Of a stretch of 28,496 nucleotides of DNA, positions 1 to 9,054 are shown in pieces. The notes beneath the pieces are model-generated. The model made no database searches. It was not told where the DNA came from and saw only the letters and a program-made list of their open reading frames with translations. A program made the translations under genes and the position numbers. The DNA lies in NCBI RefSeq assembly GCF_000186865.1, contig NW_008705582.1, forward strand, positions 572,292 through 600,787. Reading direction: 5' to 3'. How positions within the stretch are numbered: the stretch's first letter is position 1; each line of letters opens with the position of its first letter. The stretch comes from Aureococcus anophagefferens (taxonomy: Eukaryota; Sar; Pelagophyceae; Pelagomonadales; Pelagomonadaceae).

Positions 1-1830
1 GGGAGAGGCAGGCGGCCCCGGAGACGTCGGTCACGGAGCGTCGGACGAGCTCGTGGCCCGGTGAGCACGCCTGGAACTGCAGACCTCGTCGACGAAGCCG
101 CCCAGCGTCGCGCGGTTCAGCGCGGTCGCCTGGACCAGGGTCCGCTGCCCGGGCGCCGTGGCGTCTCAAATAGCGCCAGTCGCGTTGAGAAGGGTCCGCG
201 CGAGCGCCAGGTCCTTTGTCTCGGCGAGCAATATAGAGACATTTGTCGTGTTCATGGCCGAGTTCACGAGCGGGTTCGCTAGATCAGCAAGAGTGCGCGC
301 GATCGTCGTTCTCTGCGACGTAACTGCAGACCTCGTCGACGAAGCCGCCCAGCGTCGCGCGGTTCAGCGCGGTCGCCTGGACCAGGGTCCGCTGCCCCGG
401 CGCCGTGGCGTCTGAAATAGCGCCAGTCGCGTTTGAGAAGGGTCCGCGCGAGCGCCAGGTCCTTCGTCTCGGCGAGCAATATAGCGACATTTGTCGTGTT
501 CATGGCCGAGTTCACGAGCGGGTTCGCTAGATCAGCAAGAGTGCGCGCGATCGTCGTTCTCTGCGACGTAACTGCAGACCTCGTCGACGAAGCCGCCCAG
601 CGTCGCGCGGTTCAGCGCGGTCGCCTGGACCAGGGTCCGCTGCCCCGGCGCCGTGGCGTCTGAAATAGCGCCAGTCGCGTTTGAGAAGGGTCCGCGCGAG
701 CGCCAGGTCCTTCGTCTCGGCGAGCAATATAGCGACATTTGTCGTGTTCATGGCCGAGTTCACGAGCGGGTTCGCTAGATCAGCAAGAGTGCGCGCGATC
801 GTCGTTCTCTGCGACGTAACTGCAGACCTCGTCGACGAAGCCGCCCAGCGTCGCGCGGTTCAGCGCGGTCGCCTGGACAGGGTCTCGCTGCCCCGGCGCC
901 GTGGCGTCTGAAATAGCGCCAGTCGCGTTTGAGAAGGGTCCGCGCGAGCGCCAGGTCCTTCGTCTCGGCGAGCAATATAGCGACATTTGTCGTGTTCATC
1001 GCCGAGTTCACGAGCGGGTTCGCTAGATCAGCAAGAGTGCGCGCGATCGTCGTTGTCTGCGACGCGACCGAGAGGTTCTGCTTTGCCATGAGCGTCGTCA
1101 ACGTCGTCAACGATCAATCGATCGCGATGATCGCGCCGCCGACCTGGGAGAGGCAGGCGGCGCCGGAGACGTCGGTCACGGAGCGTCGGACGAGCTCGTG
1201 GCCCGGCGAGCACGCCTGGAACTGCAGACCTCGTCGACGAAGCCGCCCAGCGTCGCGCGGTTCAGCGCGGTCGCCTGGACCAGGGTCCGCTGCCCCGGCG
1301 CCGTGGCGTCTGAAATAGCGCCAGTCGCGTTTGAGAAGGGTCCGCGCGAGCGCCAAGTCCTTCGTCTCGGCGAGCAATATAGCGACATTTGTCGTGTTCA
1401 TGGCCGAGTTCACGAGCGGGTTCGCTAGATCAGCAAGAGTGCGCGCGATCGTCGTTCTCTGCGACGTAACTGCAGACCTCGTCGACGAAGCCGCCCAGCG
1501 TCGCGCGGTTCAGCGCGGTCGCCTGGACCAGGGTCCGCTGCCCCGGCGCCGTGGCGTCTGAAATAGCGCCAGTCGCGTTTGCAGACCTCGTCGACGAAGC
1601 CGCCCAGCGTCGCGCGGTTCAGCGCGGTCGCCTGGACCAGGGCCCGCGCCCCGGCGCCGTGGCGTCTGAAATAGCGCCAGTCGCGTTTGAGAAGGGTCCG
1701 CGCGAGCGCCACGAGCGGGTTCGCTAGATCAGCAAGAGTGCGCGCGATCGTCGTTGTCTGCGACGCGACCGAGAAGTTCTGCTTTGCCATGAGCGTCGTC
1801 AACGTCGTCAACGTTCAATCGATCGCGATG
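1..1830. repeat. GC-rich tandem array, 248-bp unit with higher-order structure
   Basis: A unit of 248 bp recurs almost identically; the landmark AGATCAGCAAGAGTGCGCGC begins at 281, 529, 777 and 1025 (exact 248-bp spacing) and again at 1429. A second segment, GGGAGAGGCAGGCGG onward, lies at 1 and again at 1147, so blocks of the 248-bp unit are separated by a distinct spacer and the whole has a higher-order period near 1.15 kb. A shortened, recombined copy lies at about 1575-1725, and the spacer start seen at 1045-1140 returns at 1745-1840, where the array ends. Because 248 is not a multiple of three, no reading frame runs through successive units; long open frames on both strands are a by-product of high GC. 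The minus strand does read as protein-like pieces (for example MAKQNLSVASQTTTIARTL), so the unit may descend from a coding exon. The array continues off the left edge. Confidence 0.93.
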
Positions 1831-2562
1831 ATCGCGCCGCCGATTGCCATACCCGCAGGCGCACAGCCGGGCCGACGGGCAGCGACACGGGGCAGCCCAG
1901 CTCTCGCAAAACGCTCTCCCTGGTCCGTCAAGTGCAGGGCACTGTGACCCATTCCGGCCGGGGCGAGTTTTGGGGGAGCCCTAAACCGGCGCATTCGCCG
2001 TGGGGCGACGCCACGCAGCTCCCTTAATTTTCGCGCCCCCGAAAATGCCGGAAGTCGCTCCAGCGACACCTCCCAAAACCAGGCGCCAGCGGAGGCGGAG
2101 CGGAGCCCGGAGAGCGCCCGGGCTCAGTGACCCCCCTATTGTCGTGGGTCGAAGTGTGGGTCGCCACGTGCGCGCTTCAACTTGCGACCCGGGTGAGTAA
2201 GCCGGACTCTGCAGCGCAGCTGCACCCACTTTGCTGCGCCGCACAAGGGGAGTAGGACCCTAGGATAATAAGCGCGGACCGCACGTGGCTTGCTGGCACA
2301 CCCCGATGGGGCGCCAGATTCGGGCTTGGGCGCACGCTGGTCATCGCTTACTGGCGCGCCCGCCGGTACTCGAACGCTGCGTGAGTTAAATACTGGCTCC
2401 GTGGTAATCCAGGCGGATCAAGATTTTCCGACCCGTCTTCAGAGGACTGCCGGTTTTATCTGTGCATGCATGGAGCAGGTGAGTCTCGCTTTCCTGGCCC
2501 GTGCACGCCCCAGTCTCGATCGATGGCGATTTGCGCTATAGCTCGCAACCTCAAACAAACAG
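1831..2562. other. Intergenic stretch, no gene recognised
   Basis: This stretch lies between the tandem array and the 3' end of the MOK kinase. GC content drops from the array towards the kinase gene. Short open frames are present on both strands but none has recognisable protein content, conserved motifs or plausible splice partners. The right-hand part will include the kinase 3' UTR. Confidence 0.5.
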
Positions 2563-4265
2563 TCATTGTCCCTTCTTTTTATACCGGACCTGAATGTGGG
2601 ACTGGCGGCCAGTATTTGCACATGAGCCATGCAAATGGCCAGACTTGGCTTGAGATGCGAAGTTGAAGTGATTCGATGACTTATTTTGAGAGGTCCCTTG
2701 TTGAGCCAGTATACTACCACCGACATGGCTCTTGCTTATGCTCGCACCTTGGGAAAAGTTGGGTGTGTTGTAAGAGTGTTTATTGTCAAATGGCTTCAAC
2801 CTCTTTTTTCTTTTCGTTCCATTTTTTTTGTCCAAAGTCTGATACTTGTATGTTTGCTGCATTTTGCTGTTTCCCATGACCCCCATGATGGGCGGCAAGC
2901 TACTTGGACTTGCCTCAATATCATCCACGTGTGCGTCCTTGGTCGAGTATTTTGTTTGGCCCATGGCCCTAGTTAGGGATCCTTGGGGCATGATCTTTGC
3001 TCCCTTTTTGGGATTCACCGCTGAATTCACCGATGGATACGCTGCATTGCCACCAATGGTAGGTAACCCTTTGGTAGGCAGTGGCATGCTCTCTTTTTCT
3101 GGGGTTGCATTCGCGGTACTATGGTGGGTAAGGTCCGTCGAGGGTTGAAGGGCATGTTGTCGACGAGCATCGTAGTCTCGTGCCGCATTGAAGTAAGTGT
3201 GCCGCAAGGCCTCACGAGCCGAAATTCGTTCCGAGGCATCATGCACGAGCATTTTTATCATCAACTCCACGCAGTCGATAGCGGCGTGCTTGATTAGCTG
3301 CGCGATGCCGATTCCCGCCTGGGGAGGGAAGTCGAAATTCACATGGGCGGCACCGTTTTGTTTGAATTTGTTCAACAAATGAACGTCCGGAGTGCCAAGG
3401 ACTTTGTGAATGCGATTTATCTGATCTAACTCATTTGTACCAGGGAAAAGCGGATATAATGATGTGATTTCAAAAAATACGCAGCCGGCACCCCAGAGGT
3501 CCATTTCAGGACCATAGTAACCGTCAGTGAGTAAACATTCAGGGGCACGGTACCATCGCGTGGAAATATATTCAGTGTAAGGCTGCTTTGAATATATGCC
3601 ACGACACGAACCGAAATCGGCCAACTTCAGACCTTTGTTCATATCGCTCTTGTTCTCAATTAAGATATTCTCGGGCTTGATATCCCGGTGAAAAATTCCT
3701 TTTCGGTGCATGTGGTCCAATGCCAACAGAAGTTGGTGCATATACGATTGGATCAACTGTGCATTCAAGTAATGTCTCCGCCCCCTAATAAGTTCATACA
3801 AGTTCGCGTCCATAAGTTCAAATACAAGTGCCAAACGCCCAGTTGGCTGGTCATAGAGAACTTCTTCAAGTGTTATGATGTGGGCATGCGGCGACAATCT
3901 TCGCAGCGCTTGAATTTCTCGCAAATTGTTCACCTACTTAGACAAATCTAGGTTCTTGAGGGTATTTTCAAAAAGTTAATAATCTACCTGATCAATTGAG
4001 TCAAAATGATTTTTCATACATTTGATGGCATGATACTTCCCGTCCTTTACGTTTTGAGCTTTTAGGACCTGAGGTATTCTTAAAGTTTAGTGGGGCGGAG
4101 TTACCTAGGGGCCTACCTCACTAAAGGTACCTTCGCCTTTCTTAGCAACGAGTCTATACCTGAGGCAGACGGCTTTGAAATCCTCGTATGAATGATCCCT
4201 GTAACTGCGCGCCACGACCACACTTGCAAGATTCCTGAATCTTTCACGAGAACTTACTTTCGCAT
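2563..4265 (-). CDS. MOK: MOK/RCK-family serine/threonine protein kinase
   Basis: Four exons on the minus strand: 4258-4265 (ATG plus 5 nt), 4117-4159, 3988-4068 and 2563-3933, joined by GT-AG introns of 98, 48 and 54 nt; the predicted protein has 500 residues. The small 5' exons complete the kinase N-lobe: glycine loop GEGTFSEV (about residues 11-18), catalytic Lys in HAIKCMK (about 33), then helix C in NNLREIQAL (Glu about 50). The large exon carries HRDIKPEN (about 126-133), DFG (about 150-152), the TEY activation motif within QPYTEYISTRWYRAPE (TEY about 164-166) and the MOK-type FPGTNELDQI. MOK, MAK and ICK kinases are known regulators of cilium length and transport, so a flagellar role is the natural inference. 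The C-terminal roughly 200 residues are low-complexity and Ser/Asn/Lys-rich with a basic KRKKRLKPF patch, possibly a nuclear signal. The join is strongly supported because every exon edge falls exactly at conserved kinase residues. Confidence 0.95.
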
Positions 4266-4971
4266 TGAGAACCGCAGTTGTTTGTCGTAGCTAGATGAGT
4301 CTAAAGCGCATTGGAGAATGCGACTCGAACAAGTGGCTGTAGGTTTGACGGAATATATGCGTTACATATAGCCGCTAATTATTGGATGATGTTTATTGAG
4401 TTAGTCAGGGTTTGAAGTTCATGGCGCAATCGCTAACGATTCACGAGGCGAAGTGCGAAAGAGCAAAACCATGAAGGCCACGAGGTGGGGGCGGAGGTAG
4501 ACCATTCCGGACAGCGGTCGCAGAGGGCGCCAGCAGAAAGGTGAAGGGCCATTACGATAATGCCAAATTCACCCATGAGGACAGCATGGCCGGGGGTCGC
4601 GTCCAATGGCCGCTAGGTTCGTCCAATCATGATGGCCTCGTCCCTGTCCGATCGCGGTTGGCTCATTGTCCGATTGCCCGACCGCGATTGGCTGCCCGTC
4701 CAACGGCGTCCGTCCGGCGCGGTCAATCATCTTCAATCAGGGCCGGCGCACGAGCGGCGCCACCGGGATCCCGGCGGCGATCCGGCGCGATCCCGGGCGA
4801 TCCCGCAGCGATCCCGCAGCGATCTCGAGCAATCCCGAGCGATCTGCGCGATCCCGATCGATCCCGCGCGCTCAGACGCGATCCCGGCGGTCCGGAGCGA
4901 GGCGGCGCCGGTCATTCAATCCGGCCAATCTTTTTTTCCAACTCAACTTGCACAAACTTTCATTGATTTCA
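4266..4971. promoter_or_regulatory. Divergent intergenic region with CGATCCCG-type repeat
   Basis: This region separates two divergently transcribed genes and must hold both promoters. From about 4758 to 4890 it contains many variants of an octamer-like motif, GCGATCCCG or GCGATCTCG, in loose tandem, immediately upstream of the gene starting at 4972. The repeat keeps a frame open upstream of that start, which gives a spurious N-terminal extension rich in Arg, Ser and Pro. No TATA-like element could be assigned with confidence. Confidence 0.5.
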
Positions 4972-6099
4972 ATGATGCGTGATCTTCATGAGATGCGTGA
5001 TCTTCAGGTACGGCAACGGGATTTCATATACAACGAGTTACTTTCGGAAACGACTGCGGCGGAAGCTGTGCAGTGTGAACTTGGAGCGCTGGTGGAGAAT
5101 GTCGGGCTGCGGCTGCAAATTTTACGACAATTGCAGTGCCAAGCAGCGCTAGAAAGACTCGAAGCGCTGGAGAATCCGGCGGTCGATTCGCTATTGTGTC
5201 GGATCCGCAGTGACTCGCCGGGCCTAGGGCATGCGACGACAGCCTTCCAAGAATTCGTTCGCGTCGTGGAGAGATTACGAAATCGCGAGGCTCATGTGAA
5301 GCATAAAACTTTGAATGACCATTTGTGCGCCCATTTTGAGTCGGTGCTTCGAACTATGCGAGACTCGCGGCGAGCGGTTGACAAGTGCGGCAAGCCCGTA
5401 AATTATAGTCAACATTCTGGAACGGTTCAGGTAATCAGAGGGAAAACACTTGCGTTACAGAAAGTGAGGACGGATCATCTCGGCCATTACAATGCGAACA
5501 AAGAGTTGCATTCAAATAAACGAGCGCCTGGTTGCTTCGAAGTGTTCCCATGCAAAGCGCAATTGTGCGACTATGAGGCTCATACCATCATGAAGAATGA
5601 CGTCGAACAAAGCGCCTGGCACGAGGCCGCCCATAGAGCCATGCTTTGGAGACTAGAGCAGCGTCTCACCCAGGATAAATGGCTAAACAGCACTTCGGCC
5701 ATTCTTCGTGATAACTACAGCGTTGCAGCCTTCCAGCTTCAAGGTGAGCTAACTACGGTCCGTGAGGTATTGGGTGATCTCAAGGCGCTCAGACCAGTTT
5801 TAAGCCAGTCAGGTCCAGCCTCTGATCCCAACGAAACTTGTGTTAAGTACGTTCAAAACGTGGATAATGACACAGCAGGCCACCTTCAGAAGGCACAAAT
5901 TATCTTATTGGATGCCCTTGCTAAGTGCCTCTGCTTGGAGCCTGCAGTCTGGATAGATCTCTATATTGATCTTCTCCCCATGGGCGACCGCGAAACTGGC
6001 TTCAAGAGGCTCCTGTTTGACCTACAGTGCCAATGCCAACACCAGCGCCCTAATGGCACTGCGCGGAACAAAGTTGCAACCGGGTCTGGCCCCATGTGA
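4972..6099 (+). CDS. Hypothetical protein, mostly helical
   Basis: An uninterrupted frame of 375 codons starts at ATG 4972, with a second in-frame ATG at 4975. I chose this start because sequence upstream in the same frame is CGATCCCG repeat and not protein-like. The protein is rich in Leu, Glu, Arg, Ala and Gln, with stretches likely to form long helices or coiled coils (for example NVGLRLQILRQLQCQAALER and the FQEFVRVVERLRNREAHVKH region). No signal peptide, membrane segment or catalytic motif is visible. The first codons contain a short direct duplication (MRDLHE then MRDLQ, nucleotides 4975-5007). I do not recognise the family. Composition is uniform over the whole frame and unlike the surrounding noncoding DNA, which supports a real gene; a scaffold or adaptor is possible but unproven. 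Confidence 0.7.
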   Translation: MMRDLHEMRDLQVRQRDFIYNELLSETTAAEAVQCELGALVENVGLRLQILRQLQCQAALERLEALENPAVDSLLCRIRSDSPGLGHATTAFQEFVRVVERLRNREAHVKHKTLNDHLCAHFESVLRTMRDSRRAVDKCGKPVNYSQHSGTVQVIRGKTLALQKVRTDHLGHYNANKELHSNKRAPGCFEVFPCKAQLCDYEAHTIMKNDVEQSAWHEAAHRAMLWRLEQRLTQDKWLNSTSAILRDNYSVAAFQLQGELTTVREVLGDLKALRPVLSQSGPASDPNETCVKYVQNVDNDTAGHLQKAQIILLDALAKCLCLEPAVWIDLYIDLLPMGDRETGFKRLLFDLQCQCQHQRPNGTARNKVATGSGPM

Positions 6100-7347
6100 T
6101 TCAAGTGGCTAACTCCTAGGATATCCACGACATATGTGCTGGCTCTGCCGACCTTGCTGTTGTTGAACAGGTCATCTTTGTTGAAGAACTGCGCAATAGT
6201 CGCTCAACGCGTGCTGGTGGTTCGTTGAACCAAAAACGATAAGATACATATTTGCCGACTCGTCGATGGAAAGGTTAACGAGTGGGAGAGGCATATTTCC
6301 GTGCGAATCAACTCCGGGGTATATTCGCTTCCCTCACCCGGGCCAGATGCAGTTGCAGGGGTCGTAGAGATGCGTCCATTGTGCAATTAGCAACTATAAC
6401 AGAACGACACTCGGCCGCCAACACGAAGTCCTCGCGGCAGTTTTATTCGCCCGCGACCAATACGCAGATCTGCGGCAGCCAAATCGCGGTGGTCCGAAAT
6501 GTCGACGATGCGGTACAAGAGCGACAGGCCCTTGAACTTCACGATGCCCCTCGCGCACCCCGAGGCTTCTCCAGATAGGCCGGACGCGGCAACATTGTTT
6601 GTCACCGGGGCGCCCCGGAGCCAGGAACTGGAACTGAGAGCTTCCAGTCACGGTGCATATATCCCAGTGAGCCCTGCGGGCCGCCAGCAGAACACAACCC
6701 AAGAGAGCCCGCTGCGGGGCCCGGGGAACCCGCAAAGTCCCCGACAACACTACGTACGCCGGCGGCTAGGGGCTTTACTCAGGCGCCGGGGCCCGAGGCG
6801 GGGCCCAAACTGGAACGTGTCGAATTTCCGGCTGGCTACTGAAGGCTACCTTGCCTCGTTTGGCAATGGCGCGGGGCACACCGACACAACGGACACGACC
6901 CAGCTTCGAGTGCGAATGATGGAGTCTAGCTGCCAGGGGACCGGAACTCAATTCCCTTGCATTCTCTGCAGCACCCTTGCAGATAGCGTGAACAACAGCG
7001 ACAGCCGCAACCTGTTCGAGACCAAAATTGGTCACAAGTGGAATCTAAAGAAAATGAAATGAACAACTCTATCTGCAATGCCCGGGAAGCAACTCGACAG
7101 CAAAGCTCGCGTGCGAGCTGTCGTGTTTGTTGTTCAGTCGTTTTGTCGGGCTGGAGGGATTCAAAATTGATAATATCACTAGGCGACCCTTCTCCCATAG
7201 AACCCATTATGTCAGGAGAAAGATTCTTGCCACTGGTTTGTAACTCCACATCGAGATCTGTCCCATATATGGGGGGCTGAATGTACTCGCAGTCATACTC
7301 CCCGGGCACCTACAAACTTGGTAGGGCGACTGACATTGGCGGATCCA
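6100..7347. other. Intergenic or untranslated region, possible extra exon
   Basis: No gene with recognisable content is seen on either strand. On the minus strand, about 7110-7308 reads as an open, acidic, protein-like segment (including GSMGEGSPSDIINFESLQ) just downstream of the ankyrin gene. It could be an alternative 3' exon of that gene, but I found no splice donor in the right phase, so I leave it unjoined. The rest is mixed in composition and carries only short shadow frames. Confidence 0.4.
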
Positions 7348-7963
7348 TCATTCACGCCGGGCAACCGGTGATTCCCCTAGGAGGATTGAGTGCCTCTGAA
7401 TTATGCCCAAAAGGCGTTTCTCCTCTGAGTTCGCCCAGAGCTGCAGGCGCATCCCTGGCCCATCGAAAGCTAGCTCTTTTGTTTCATCCCCACACTCGTA
7501 GAAACCTATAACATGACACTGATGCTGCACAGATATACGCATAACGCACCATGCTCGTAGGCGAGGTCCCAGCATGTCTTACCATGGTGGTCCTTCAAAG
7601 TGAGATCTGCCAAGGCACGGGAGTGGTTTGCCAGAAGCTTTATAATTTCGAAATCACCAACCATTGCCGCTGCATGACAGGGAGTGCGAATGTAGTAGTC
7701 TCGCCCATCCACATTGCAGCGGCCATCATCAAGGAGCATGCGAACTGCTTCGAGCTCATGGTTCTCTGCTGCAAAATGAAGCGCCGACGCGTGTTCTGCC
7801 TCAGATCGAGAGTTTGGATTTACCTTGGAGAGACTTAACAGGCTTTGCAGGACTTCGAGGTCACCGCCTGTGAGTTGCGCTGAGGACGGCGCTAGCCAGG
7901 GTTGTACTCACGGCTCGCGGCCGCGCGTAGCTGTCGGCCTAAGTCCATATTTTCCATGTGCAT
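7348..7963 (-). CDS. Small ankyrin-repeat protein
   Basis: Three exons on the minus strand: 7912-7963, 7550-7867 and 7348-7505, with two GT-AG introns of exactly 44 nt each; the predicted protein has 175 residues and ends at TGA 7348-7350. The start ATG at 7963 leads into LRAAASRGDLEVLQSLL, a classic first ankyrin helix pair. Further repeats follow: ASALHFAAENHELEAVRMLL, then TPCHAAAMVGDFEIIKLLAN, then KTCWDLAYEHG. The C-terminal exon (about 50 residues, with LAFDGPGMRLQLWANSEEKR) is not ankyrin-like. Ankyrin repeats bind protein partners; no enzymatic domain is present, so the molecular role is open. Exon edges fall within conserved repeat consensus, making the structure reliable. The very last exon could be an alternative end if the acidic segment further downstream is also used. 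Confidence 0.88.
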
Positions 7964-8313
7964 TACTTGGTCCCGCGGTAGCATCGGAAAGGTGTGGAAA
8001 CAAGATTCATGCGTTCGGTCTTCACCGAAAGGAGCACCTGTAGCGGTTATTCGACGCAGCGACATGTTAAGGTTTTGTCCCTGCGTTGAAAACTGTCTGC
8101 GATCCAGACGGAAGCCAACGAGAGCAGCGAGACTGCGCTACGGCAGGGTCGGTATCCAGGAGAGCACTGTTAAGTTTTTCCCTTCACCAGTTGAATCGAA
8201 TGCTCCTCGAGCGGCCGACGGGAGGTCCCTGGGAATTTAGGATAGTTTACTGGCCTCCTTTAAGTCGCGATGGCGTTAGTCAAGCTCCAGCAGGCGCACC
8301 GTCCGGCGACAGT

Positions 8314-8453
8314 AGGCTAGGGTCGCGGTCGACTCGGACTCCCCCCTGAATGTCCGTTTGATTCAGGGCTGACGTCTTCGGCCCCGGCGCCTGGCCGGAC
8401 GTGTCCCAGGGGCCCCTGGGACGGGAATGGCGCGGGGGGGCGCCCGCGGGGAA
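8314..8453. repeat. Dispersed GC-rich repeat, copy 1
   Basis: About 140 bp that align almost base for base with 26109-26243. The shared core includes GACGTCTTCGGCCCCGGCGC followed by CTGGCCGGACGTGTCCCAGG. The first copy has an extra GGACTC after GGTCGCGGTCGACTC and several substitutions. The element also contains an internal near-palindrome (CCCAGGGGCCCCTGGG here). Neither copy codes for a recognisable protein. A noncoding mobile element or the end of a larger one is likely. Confidence 0.9.
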
Positions 8454-8786
8454 CTGTGGCGGGATAATGGACTAAGGTAACTTGAGTGGCTTAGCTTGAA
8501 GTTGGCAGTGCAGTTGGCTTGTACCTCCCCGCGGGCGTCGCGCCCGCCAGCAGGCCCTGCATGGCCGCGGAAGAACGAGCGCGCGATGGAGCACCACAAA
8601 CGGCCGCGTTTGAACACAGTACAGTGAAGTGCAAGTTGAAGTCCCCGAAGCGTCGAAGCGGCGTGGATCATCGTCACCCAAAAACCAGAAACACATCGTG
8701 CCAAGCACAACGCAAAGCCTCAATTTGGTAAGGAACTAGGGTAAGCTTTGGATCTATATATTTCTTACTGGCCATGAACGCGACGA

Positions 8787-8836
8787 AGCGACAGAAGATA
8801 TATCTCGTACTCGAGTACGAGTCATCGTCTGTCGCT
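8787..8836. repeat. Compound palindrome
   Basis: A perfect 18-bp palindrome CTCGTACTCGAGTACGAG lies at 8804-8821, nested inside 9-bp outer arms AGCGACAGA (8787-8795) and TCTGTCGCT (8828-8836). The whole could fold into a cruciform. It lies about 220 bp upstream of the EF-hand gene start. Function unknown. Confidence 0.9.
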
Positions 8837-9054
8837 GACATCCACTTCTATTACTGTGCGCCTGGAGCGCACCCCAGGAAAATCCCCTCCTGTCCAGCCG
8901 GCCCTATTCTTCTCCTGGGGGTCCTAGACTAGGCTAGTCCCCGAGCTGGGTGGAGCCCATGTTGAAGGCACACTCAGCTCCTAATCCAACTATATCATTC
9001 TATATCTTTTATCATTCCTTAATATGCTAGTAAGTGGTATATCTTGGCCAACCG

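Larger units (their letters stand above)
7964..9054. other. Intergenic region with a dispersed repeat and a compound palindrome
   Basis: This stretch separates the divergent ankyrin and EF-hand genes. It contains a dispersed repeat copy (8314-8453) and a compound palindrome (8787-8836), both listed separately. No coding region is recognised; open frames here on both strands are GC-driven or cross the repeat. The segment just before 9055 is AT-rich (TATATCATTCTATATCTTTT), plausible as the promoter of the downstream gene. Confidence 0.5.

Noticed and set aside
61..1561. Many open frames of 60-130 codons in the left array on both strands
   Set aside because: They repeat with the 248-bp unit, shift frame from unit to unit and follow from high GC; no functional gene can be supported.
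1..1830. CRISPR-like array
   Set aside because: Units are 248 bp without unique spacers, in a eukaryotic context; it is a satellite.
2370..2440. Possible tRNA on the minus strand from a GTTCGAGTACC-like B box
   Set aside because: No matching A box, anticodon arm or acceptor stem could be drawn.
4541..4971. In-frame upstream extension of the gene at 4972
   Set aside because: It is translated CGATCCCG repeat, not protein-like, and its first codons are TTG or GTG rather than a convincing ATG.
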